DNA of 64,000 bases from Kocuria flava (GTDB lineage: Bacteria; Actinomycetota; Actinomycetes; Actinomycetales; Micrococcaceae). This document shows, in pieces, positions 8,370 to 15,410 of this stretch; position 1 is the stretch's first letter, and the number at the start of each line of letters is the position of its first letter. Both the position numbers and the translations under genes were made by a program. The stretch is taken from positions 1,426,001 to 1,490,000 of the forward strand of contig NZ_CP013254.1 of assembly GCF_001482365.1 (NCBI RefSeq). The letters run 5' to 3'. A model generated the notes under the pieces. It ran no database searches and was not told the origin of the DNA. It saw nothing but the letters and a program-made list of their open reading frames with translations.

Positions 8370-8424
8370 GAACATCCCATCGCATGGCGGCCATCGTCAT
8401 GCCTTTCCACTGGAGCAGTCAGTC

Positions 8425-8847
8425 ATGAGCACTCTGCGGAAAACCCTCGCCAGCACGGCCGTCGCAGCACTCCTCCTCGGAGGCGCGGCTGCGACCCCGG
8501 CGGTCGCGGGAGGCAATGATAACCACAAGGACGAGAACGGTCATTCCAGGAACCACGACCGGGACCGGGACCACCGCGACCGGGATCGCCATCACGACAA
8601 GGACCGCGACCGGCACGACCGGCACGACCGGGACCGGGACCGCGATCACCACAAGCGCTACGACCGCGACCGGTACGACCGCCACGACCACGACCACGAC
8701 CGGTACGACAAGCACGACCACGGCGACCACTGGTGGTACTGCAAGGACCACAAGGAGTGGCACTACTACGACGACGACAAGGGCGGGTGGCAGAAGAAGC
8801 ACCACGACGACGAGCACCATCACGGCAAGGACCATCACAAGCACTAG
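8425..8847 (+). CDS. Secreted His/Asp/Arg-rich protein of unknown function
   Basis: 140 residues. Residues 1-28 form a Sec signal peptide ending in TPAVAG. The rest is almost entirely Asp, His, Arg and Lys, in repeats such as DRDRD, HDRHDRD and DRYDRHDHDHD, so it is likely disordered and able to bind metals, acids or nucleic acids. The only structured-looking part is near residues 103-124: WWYC, spaced Tyr-Tyr, then GGWQ, resembling a short W-Y-C...YY...GWQ motif I recall from proteobacterial exported proteins. Only one cysteine is present. ATG 8425 is preceded by TGGAG, 10 bases upstream. GC is lower than in neighbouring genes. Function is unknown. Confidence 0.8.
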   Translation: MSTLRKTLASTAVAALLLGGAAATPAVAGGNDNHKDENGHSRNHDRDRDHRDRDRHHDKDRDRHDRHDRDRDRDHHKRYDRDRYDRHDHDHDRYDKHDHGDHWWYCKDHKEWHYYDDDKGGWQKKHHDDEHHHGKDHHKH

Positions 8848-8863
8848 GGCCCCGGCCCTCGTG

Positions 8864-8884
8864 CCCGCCCGCTGAACGGGCGGG
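8864..8884 (+). terminator. First hairpin after His/Asp/Arg-rich gene
   Basis: 8-bp perfect stem (CCCGCCCG/CGGGCGGG) with loop CTGAA, 16 bases after the stop codon. Confidence 0.5.
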
Positions 8885-8900
8885 TCCGGTCGTGCGAGGA

Positions 8901-8929
8901 AGCGCCCCGTCCCGCCGGGACGGGGCGCT
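8901..8929. terminator. Second, stronger hairpin terminator
   Basis: 13-bp perfect stem with loop GCC. The two hairpins in a row form a tandem terminator. The following ~180 bases (8930-9110) are GC-rich with no recognisable feature. Confidence 0.65.
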
Positions 8930-9131
8930 CCCGTGCCCGGGCCCGTGGTCGTCCGCCGCCCCGGACGCCGCCGCCGGCCGGCCGGAGCCCGCGTTCGCGC
9001 CGCGGCGCGCCGTCCTGGGGGCGCCGTGGTGGGGCCTCGCGGGTCCGGCCCCGGGGCGGCGGACGACGGCCCGCCCGCACCGGCCCGGCCGCCACACTCG
9101 GTCATCTGATCGCGAAAGCAAACACCGCGTG

Positions 9132-9137
9132 TAGCGT
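9132..9137 (+). promoter_or_regulatory. -10 box upstream of lipoprotein gene
   Basis: TAGCGT in a short A-rich pocket, about 78 bases before the start codon. No clear -35. Confidence 0.4.
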
Positions 9138-9215
9138 GGCCCACAGGACGGCCGCCATCCCGGGCGCGCCCTCCGCCGTGGTCCCGGCCCCCGTGGGACC
9201 ACCCGAGGAGCCCCC

Positions 9216-9923
9216 ATGACCCCTGACGTCCCCCGCCCGCCCCGTGCGTGCCCGCACCGCACCCGGCTCGCCGGGACGCTCCTGCTGGCCCTGGTCCTGG
9301 CCGGGTGCGCCGGCGAGGCCGGCGAGGACCCGACCGCGGCCACCACCGGCCCCGCGGCCACCACCGGCCCCGCCGGCTCCACCGGTGCCCCGGACCCGGC
9401 CGGTTCCCCGAGCCCCGCCGCGACGACCCCGGGCGCCGCGCCGGGGGAGACCGCCCCGCCGTCGGCGAGCGGCACCCCCGCCGACGCTCCGTCCGGCAAC
9501 GACGTCGCCCCCTACGACGAGACCGCCACCCGGGACGCGGGGGCCCGCCTCGGCACGTCCGCCGCGGTCGCGGAGGGCCTCGAGGCCCGGGTCGACGGGC
9601 CCCGGCACGCCACGACCGGGCAGCGGTCGGTCCGCGCGGCCCCCGGCACCCCGGTGCAGGTCTTCACCCTCACGCTGACCAACACCGGCGACGAGCCCGT
9701 CGACGCCGTCCCGTGGTCCTTCCCCGTGGCCCTGGACGACGGCGAGCCGGCCACCCCGGCCTTCGACGAGGACCTCGGCGCCCGCATGGAGACCTTCCCG
9801 ACCCTCGAGCCGGGCGGGAGCGCCTCGCTCGAGGTCGCCTTCAGCGCCGGCCGGGAGGCCGAGCTGGCCGTGCGGGTCTTCGACAACACCACCCCCGACC
9901 ACTACGTCGAGTTCACCGACTGA
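9216..9923 (+). CDS. Secreted lipoprotein with DUF4352-like beta domain
   Basis: 235 residues. A hydrophobic helix ends in the lipobox LAGC, with Cys31 the likely lipidated residue after signal peptidase II cleavage. A Thr/Pro/Ala/Gly-rich linker with TTGPA repeats (about 40-85) follows, then a beta-rich domain (about 105-235) that looks like DUF4352/immunoglobulin-like surface domains (VFTLTLTNTGDEPVDA, LEPGGSASLEVAF). ATG 9216 follows GAGGAG. Its stop is 22 bases before the LGFP/transpeptidase-like gene, so they are probably co-transcribed and act at the same surface. Specific function unknown. Confidence 0.8.
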   Translation: MTPDVPRPPRACPHRTRLAGTLLLALVLAGCAGEAGEDPTAATTGPAATTGPAGSTGAPDPAGSPSPAATTPGAAPGETAPPSASGTPADAPSGNDVAPYDETATRDAGARLGTSAAVAEGLEARVDGPRHATTGQRSVRAAPGTPVQVFTLTLTNTGDEPVDAVPWSFPVALDDGEPATPAFDEDLGARMETFPTLEPGGSASLEVAFSAGREAELAVRVFDNTTPDHYVEFTD

Positions 9924-9945
9924 CCCCAGCGAGGGACCCCCCGAC

Positions 9946-12180
9946 ATGAGAACTCCTGCCCTGCGACTGCCCGCCGCGCTCGCGGCCTGCCTCGCCGTCG
10001 TCGTCGCCGGCACCCCCGGGGCCGTCGCCGCCCCCGACCCCACCGCCGCCCCCGACCCCACCGCCGCCCCCGGCCCCACCGCCGGTCCCGGCACGGCCGG
10101 CAGCACGGCCGCCGCGCCCGCCCTGCGCGACGACGAGGTCGTGCTCGCCGAGCTCGAGCCCGCGGGGGAGGACGGCGCGGCGCGGCTCGACGTCCTCGCC
10201 AACGACGCCCTGGCCGACCCCGCCGGGTCGCGGCTGCTGCTGCCGGACCCCGGGGCCCCGGACGAGGAGCCGGGGCGGCAGCGGGCCACCGGCCTCGGGC
10301 TGCTGCGCGTCGTCGGCCCGGACACCGACCCCGCCGACCTGCCGGCGGGCTGGGAGCGCCCCGCGCACCCCGTGCTGGCGCTCGAGCCCACCGGCGCGCA
10401 CGGCCCCGCGCCGGAGCGCCTGGAGGTCGACTACGTCGTCGTCGACGCCGCCGGGACCCGTGCCCGGGCGGTGCTCACCCTGGTCGGCGACCCGGCGGCC
10501 CCGGAGCCCACCGGGACCGCACCGACCGCCCCCGACGAGCAGCCCACGACCGGCCCCGCCGAGGAGCCGGCGGAGCGGCCCGGCGCAGAGGGGACCCCGG
10601 CGGAGGGCGACGGGGACCGGGAGGACACGGTGCCCGGGGCAACGGCTCCCGGCGCCGCCGGGGGGCCCGGTACGGCGGACCGGCCGTCCGCCGCCGCGGC
10701 GGACGAGAACGCCGGCGTCCCGGCCGCCGTGCGGCAGGCCCTCGAGGCGGCCGCCCAGCGCGCGGGCGCCCGCACCGGAGCACCCACCGGGCCGATGCAG
10801 GAGCGGGAGGGCGGCTGGGAGTGGCCGCACGAGCGCGGCACGGTCCTGTACGCCGAGGCCCACGGGGCGCACTTCCTGCAGCTGCGCGGGGCGATCGGGC
10901 ACAAGTGGCTGCGCTCCGGGGCGGTCGCCGGCCTCGGCTGGCCGCTCGAGGACGAGGTCTGCGGCCTGCCCGGCGGCGGCTGCCGCCAGGGCTTCTCCCG
11001 CGGGCGCACCGTCCACTGGAGCCCCGCCACCGGCGCGCACTGGGTGCAGGCCGACGGGGCCATCGGCTACCGCTGGGCCCGCGCGGGCGGCCCGGGCGGC
11101 AGCTACGGTCACCCGGTGACCGACGAGCGGTGCGGGCTCACGGGCGGCGGCTGCTACCAGGTCTTCGCGGAGGGCCACACCGTCTACTGGCGTCCCGGCA
11201 CGGGGGCGCGGGCGGTGAAGACCGACGGCGCGATCGGGCACAAGTGGGTCCGGGCCGGGCGCGAGAACGGGACCTACGGCTACCCGGTGACCGACGAGAC
11301 CTGCGGGCTGCCCGGGGGCGGCTGCCGCCAGGTCTTCGCGAAGGGCCGCACCGTCTACTGGAGCCCCGCCACCGGCGCCCGGGCCGTGCAGACGAACGGG
11401 GCCATCGGCCACAAGTGGATCCTCTCGGGCCGCGAGCGCGGGACCTTCGGCTACCCGGTCACCGACGAGACCGGCACCGGGACCGTCGTCCAGACGTTCC
11501 AGCGCGGGCTGATCACCTGGAGCCGCTCCGGCGGCACCCGCGCCCACCTGTTCCGCGGGGAGTGCCACCACCTCAACACCGGCCGCTCCGTGCAGCCCAC
11601 GCGCAACGCGGCCCGGGTCTCCCTGACCATCGCGGAGGGCTACGGGCGCTCGCAGGCCACGTTCGTCAACTGCGTGCGGATCGCCGGCAGCTACGTCGAG
11701 GAGTGGCGCACCTCCGCCCACGTCGGCGCCAGCGGGTTCAAGCGCCCGGGCGTGCCCTCGGGGCACACCCAGTACCTGTACTCGCCGCAGGGCTCCTACT
11801 CGGTCACGGAGTCCTTCGGGGTCTACGACCCGGGCACCGCGCTGCCCTACCGCCAGCTCAACCCGAACTCCCGCTGGGGCGGGCGGCCGGGCACCCTGTA
11901 CAACACGTACTTCGAGTCCGCCGGCTACACGTGGCCGGACGAGAACATGTGGTACTTCGCCCAGTCCGGCGACTACCGCCTGGGCGTGGTGATCAACTAC
12001 AACCGGCCGCCGGACTCGCCGATCGTCCAGGGCAACGGGTTCGCGATCTTCCTGCACGCGAACAAGGTCCCCACGGCCGGCTGCATCTCGCTGCACGAGC
12101 ACGAGGTGGCCCGGTACATGCGCACCGCCCGCCCCGGCGACCGGATCATCATGGGGGTGCGCGCCGACCTGTTCCGCTGA
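9946..12180 (+). CDS. LGFP-repeat protein with C-terminal L,D-transpeptidase-like domain
   Basis: 744 residues, exported (signal peptide to about 29, ending AVAA). An Asp/Pro/Thr-rich linker and a beta-type segment (about 58-180) lead to four LGFP repeats at about 318-540, with GAIGHKW and GYPVTDE recurring; these bind cell-wall glycans. The first three repeats carry a CGLPGGGC-type cysteine pair, the fourth lacks it. The C terminus (about 545-744) ends with LHANKVPTAGCISL, a His...Gly-Cys motif like the YkuD catalytic His and Cys, so a role in peptidoglycan cross-linking or anchoring is inferred. It lies behind the lipoprotein gene. Confidence 0.75.
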   Translation: MRTPALRLPAALAACLAVVVAGTPGAVAAPDPTAAPDPTAAPGPTAGPGTAGSTAAAPALRDDEVVLAELEPAGEDGAARLDVLANDALADPAGSRLLLPDPGAPDEEPGRQRATGLGLLRVVGPDTDPADLPAGWERPAHPVLALEPTGAHGPAPERLEVDYVVVDAAGTRARAVLTLVGDPAAPEPTGTAPTAPDEQPTTGPAEEPAERPGAEGTPAEGDGDREDTVPGATAPGAAGGPGTADRPSAAAADENAGVPAAVRQALEAAAQRAGARTGAPTGPMQEREGGWEWPHERGTVLYAEAHGAHFLQLRGAIGHKWLRSGAVAGLGWPLEDEVCGLPGGGCRQGFSRGRTVHWSPATGAHWVQADGAIGYRWARAGGPGGSYGHPVTDERCGLTGGGCYQVFAEGHTVYWRPGTGARAVKTDGAIGHKWVRAGRENGTYGYPVTDETCGLPGGGCRQVFAKGRTVYWSPATGARAVQTNGAIGHKWILSGRERGTFGYPVTDETGTGTVVQTFQRGLITWSRSGGTRAHLFRGECHHLNTGRSVQPTRNAARVSLTIAEGYGRSQATFVNCVRIAGSYVEEWRTSAHVGASGFKRPGVPSGHTQYLYSPQGSYSVTESFGVYDPGTALPYRQLNPNSRWGGRPGTLYNTYFESAGYTWPDENMWYFAQSGDYRLGVVINYNRPPDSPIVQGNGFAIFLHANKVPTAGCISLHEHEVARYMRTARPGDRIIMGVRADLFR

Positions 12181-12215
12181 GCCGGTCCCGCCGGGCTCCC
12201 CGCAGGGAGGCCGGG

Positions 12216-12258
12216 ACGGAGGCAGGGGCCCGCGCACCGCGCGGGCCCCTGCCTCCGT
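12216..12258. terminator. Perfect 20-bp hairpin, bidirectional terminator
   Basis: A 20-bp stem without mismatch and with a 3-base loop (ACC) sits between two convergent genes, 35 bases after one stop and 18 after the other. It can serve both strands. Confidence 0.8.
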
Positions 12259-12276
12259 CGTCGTGCGCGGGCGGGT

Positions 12277-12879
12277 CTACTCGACCGACTCCTCGACCCG
12301 GGCCCGGTCGCGGCGCCCGAAGGCCCACAGCAGCAGCTCGCTCGGGGCACCGCGCAGCACGCGGACCGTGCCGGTGCGGCCGCGGCCGCCGCGCACGGCG
12401 CCGAAGCCGGGGGCGATGAGCACGAGGGCGTCCTCGTCGTCCTTGAGCAGCACCTTCGCCAGCAGCCGCAGCGACCCCCAGAGGTCCTGCTCCTCGTCGT
12501 GGAGCAGCGGCCGGTCGTGCCACTCGGGCTGGGCGCGGCGGACGTCCTCGTGGTGGACGAAGAACTCCACGGTGTTCATCCGCCGGTCCAGGGGGCCGAG
12601 CCGGGCGGGGGAGTACAGCGGGGGCCGCTCCACCTTCTGGACCAGCCGGTCCCACGGGAGCCCGGTCAGGGACTCCTCGGTGCGGCGGGCCCGCTCGCCC
12701 AGCACGGGCAGCTGCGGCAGGGCCCGGCCCGCGAGGACGTCGGGGCGGCCGTCGCGCAGCACCAGGTGCACGGCGAGGTCGCGGGTGGTCCACCCCTCGC
12801 ACAGGGTCGGGGCGTCGGGGCCGGTGCGGCGCAGCAGCGCGGCCAGGTGGCGTCGCTCGACGTGGGCGAAATTGGTCAC
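12277..12879 (-). CDS. TIGR03085 family protein (DinB/maleylpyruvate isomerase fold)
   Basis: 200-residue protein of the actinobacterial TIGR03085 family, related to mycothiol-dependent maleylpyruvate isomerase and DinB four-helix proteins. Recognisable blocks are LCEGWTTRDLAVHLVLRDGRP near residues 25-50 and NTVEFFVHHEDVRRAQ near the middle; their histidines are the probable metal ligands. GTG 12879 is chosen because GGAGGAG lies 5 bases before it; a longer upstream frame has no ribosome site. The reaction is not known; a mycothiol-dependent or metal-dependent transferase is a guess from the fold. Confidence 0.85.
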   Translation of the reverse strand: MTNFAHVERRHLAALLRRTGPDAPTLCEGWTTRDLAVHLVLRDGRPDVLAGRALPQLPVLGERARRTEESLTGLPWDRLVQKVERPPLYSPARLGPLDRRMNTVEFFVHHEDVRRAQPEWHDRPLLHDEEQDLWGSLRLLAKVLLKDDEDALVLIAPGFGAVRGGRGRTGTVRVLRGAPSELLLWAFGRRDRARVEESVE

Positions 12880-12993
12880 GGGGCTCCTCCTCGGGGCGCC
12901 CGCCGGCGGTCGGCGGGGCCGTCCGCCGTCCACGCTATCGCGGCCCCGCCCGGCCGGGAACCGGACCCGCCACGGCCCGGCCCGCGGCTGGGC

Positions 12994-13449
12994 TCAGCCG
13001 CGGGGGACGGGCGGGCCCAGCTGGAGCAGCACGGCGGTGGCCACGGCGACGGCGGCGACGCCGGCCGCGGCGGCGAGCGCCGGGCTGCGCAGCGCCCAGG
13101 CGCCCAGCCGCTCGAGGGGCCCGGCGGGGGAGGCTCCGCCGGGGGCCAGCCGCCAGCCGCCCTCGAGCAGCCCGGCGCGCGCGGCCCAGCGCTCGAAGGG
13201 GACCGTGGCCCACGGCACCACGGAGGAGGCCAGGCCCAGCAGCCCCGCGCCGGCGGACCAGCGGTGGTCGACCCACACGAAGCAGGTCACCACGCAGTAG
13301 GCGAGGAACACGATGCCGTGCAGGGTCCCGAAGACCGGGACGAAGGCCTCCGAGACGCCCGTGTACTTCAGGACCATGCCGAGGATCAGCAGGGTCCAGG
13401 TGACGGCCTCGGCGGAGGCGGCGCGGCCGTAGAGCTGGCGGGGCGTCAT
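12994..13449 (-). CDS. DUF3817 family integral membrane protein
   Basis: 151 residues. The first ~95 match DUF3817: EAVTWTLLILGMVLKYTG, FGTLHGIVFLAYCVV and later hydrophobic helices, three or four in all. A C-terminal extension adds one more helix near 125-145. ATG 13449 overlaps the stop of the upstream ABC transporter gene in ATGA, so it is the last gene of that operon. Function unknown; co-translation suggests it assists the exporter or shares its membrane setting, which is inference. Confidence 0.85.
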   Translation of the reverse strand: MTPRQLYGRAASAEAVTWTLLILGMVLKYTGVSEAFVPVFGTLHGIVFLAYCVVTCFVWVDHRWSAGAGLLGLASSVVPWATVPFERWAARAGLLEGGWRLAPGGASPAGPLERLGAWALRSPALAAAAGVAAVAVATAVLLQLGPPVPRG

Positions 13450-15410
13450 GGGGCAGGTTCTCCTGGGGTGGTGGGGAGCGCGGGACCGGCGGGGGCGGCC
13501 GGGGCGTCGTCGCCGGCGACCGGGGCGCGGAACTGGCTGCGGTACAGCTCGGCGTAGGCCCCGCCGGCGGCGAGCAGCCGCTCGTGCGGGCCCTGCTCCA
13601 CGATCCGGCCGTCCTCCATCACCAGGATGATATCGGCGTCGCGGATCGTGGAGAGCCGGTGGGCGATCACGAACGAGGTGCGGTCGGTGCGCAGGGCCGC
13701 CATCGCCTCCTGCACGAGCAGCTCCGTGCGGGTGTCCACCGAGGAGGTGGCCTCGTCGAGCACCAGCAGCGAGGGGTCGGCCAGGAACGCGCGGGCGATC
13801 GTGATCAGCTGCCGCTCGCCGGCCGAGACGTTGTCCCCCTCCTCGTCGATCACGGTGTCGTAGCCCGCGGGCAGGGCGCGCACGAACCGGTCCACGTAGG
13901 CCGCCCGCGCCGCGGCCAGCACCTCCTCGTCCGTGGCGTCGAGGCGCCCGTAGCGGATGTTCTCCCGGATCGTGCCGCCGAACAGCCACGCGTCCTGCAG
14001 CACCATCCCCACCGCGGCGCGCAGCTCGGCGCGGGAGAGCTCGGTGATGTCGGTGCCGTCGAGGGTGATCCGGCCCCCGTCCAGTTCGTAGAAGCGCAGC
14101 AGCAGGTTCACGAGGGTGGTCTTGCCGGCCCCGGTCGGACCCACGACGGCCACGGTGCGCCCGGGGCGGGCCTCGAGGTCGAGGTCCTGGATCAGGGGCT
14201 CGTCCGGGGCGTAGGAGAAGGACACCCGCTCGAAGCGCACGTGCCCGCGGGGCCGGTGCGGCAGCCGGGCCCGCGGGGTGTCCGGGCGCTGCTCGGGGGC
14301 GTCCAGCAGCTCGAAGGCCCGCTCGGCGGAGGCGACCCCGGACTGCAGGGCGTTGGCCATGCCGGCCAGCTGCGACAGCGGCTGGGCGAACTCCCGGGAG
14401 TACTGGATGAACGCCGTGACCGCCCCGAGGGTCAGCTGGCCCGAGGCCACCCGCAGCCCGCCCAGCACCGCGATCGCGACGTAGGAGAGGTAGGAGACGA
14501 ACTGCATCACCGGCAGGATCGTCCCCGAGACGAACTGCGCCCCGGAGGCGGCCCGGTGGAGGGCCTCGTTGCGCTCGTCGAAGACCTGCGCCATCTGCTC
14601 CTCCCGGCCGAAGGCCTTGACCAGCTCGTGGCCGGAGAAGGACTCCTCGATGTGGCCGTTGAGGGCGCCGGTGGCCCGCCACTGCTCCGTGAACAGCCGC
14701 TGGGCCCGGGCGCCGATCAGCCCGGCGCCCAGCGCGGACAGGGGCAGGGCCAGCAGCGCCACGAGGGCCAGCTGCCAGGAGACGACGAACATCATCACCA
14801 CGATCCCGGCCACCGTCAGCACCGACTGGACCAGCTGGGTGAAGGACTGCTGCAGGGCGGTCTGGACGTTGTCGATGTCGTTGGTCACCCGGGACAGGAC
14901 GTCACCGCGCTGGCGGCCGTCGAACCATCCCAGCGGCAGCCGGTGGAGCTTGTCCTCCACCGCGGCGCGCAGGTCGTGGACGACGCGCATCACCACGCGG
15001 TTGAGCAGCCAGCCCTGGGCCCACTGCAGCACCGAGGCCACGAGGTAGAGCACGAGCACCAGCGCGATCAGCCGCCCCAGGGCCGCGAAGTCGATGCCCC
15101 GTCCCGGCACGAGCTCCATCGCCGAGACCATGGCCGCGAGGTTGTCCTCGCCCTGGGCGCGCAGCCGCTCGACGACCTCGGCGCGGTCGGCGCCGGCAGG
15201 CACCGACCGCGCCACGACCCCGCGGAAGATCACGTCCATGGCCCGGCCCAGGACCAGCGGCGCCCACACGGTCAGCGCCACGGAGACCGCCCCGAAGACG
15301 ACCACGACGGCCAGGCGCGGCCAGTGCGGGCGCAGCAGCCCGAGCAGGCGCCCGGCCGAGGGCCAGAAGCGCCGGGCCCGGCGCGGCGGGGCCGCCTCGT
15401 GCCGGGACAT
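13446..15410 (-). CDS. Heterodimeric ABC exporter, subunit with catalytic ATPase site
   Basis: 654 residues: six-helix exporter membrane domain (about 25-385) then nucleotide-binding domain (about 405-630). Walker A is GPTGAGKT and Walker B LLVLDEATSS keeps the catalytic Glu; the switch His is present (VIAHRLST). The signature, NVSAGERQ, departs from LSGGQ. This is the pattern of one half of a TM287/288- or BmrCD-type heterodimer. The partner starts upstream and its stop overlaps this ATG in TGATG. Substrate unknown; such pumps commonly export drugs or lipids. Confidence 0.9.
   Translation of the reverse strand: MSRHEAAPPRRARRFWPSAGRLLGLLRPHWPRLAVVVVFGAVSVALTVWAPLVLGRAMDVIFRGVVARSVPAGADRAEVVERLRAQGEDNLAAMVSAMELVPGRGIDFAALGRLIALVLVLYLVASVLQWAQGWLLNRVVMRVVHDLRAAVEDKLHRLPLGWFDGRQRGDVLSRVTNDIDNVQTALQQSFTQLVQSVLTVAGIVVMMFVVSWQLALVALLALPLSALGAGLIGARAQRLFTEQWRATGALNGHIEESFSGHELVKAFGREEQMAQVFDERNEALHRAASGAQFVSGTILPVMQFVSYLSYVAIAVLGGLRVASGQLTLGAVTAFIQYSREFAQPLSQLAGMANALQSGVASAERAFELLDAPEQRPDTPRARLPHRPRGHVRFERVSFSYAPDEPLIQDLDLEARPGRTVAVVGPTGAGKTTLVNLLLRFYELDGGRITLDGTDITELSRAELRAAVGMVLQDAWLFGGTIRENIRYGRLDATDEEVLAAARAAYVDRFVRALPAGYDTVIDEEGDNVSAGERQLITIARAFLADPSLLVLDEATSSVDTRTELLVQEAMAALRTDRTSFVIAHRLSTIRDADIILVMEDGRIVEQGPHERLLAAGGAYAELYRSQFRAPVAGDDAPAAPAGPALPTTPGEPAP

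Noticed and set aside
7988..8428. Open frame of 146 codons on the plus strand before the His/Asp/Arg-rich gene
   Set aside because: No ribosome site, no family resemblance and it runs across the promoter and leader hairpin of the real gene.
8419..9499. Long minus-strand frames opposite the His/Asp/Arg-rich and lipoprotein genes, rich in Val/Leu or Arg/Gly
   Set aside because: They are mirror images of the repetitive coding strand and GC bias; no starts with ribosome sites.
12263..13557. Plus-strand open frames of 345 and 352 codons
   Set aside because: Shadows of the TIGR03085, DUF3817 and ABC genes on the minus strand; translations are Arg/Gly/Ala-rich without domain marks.
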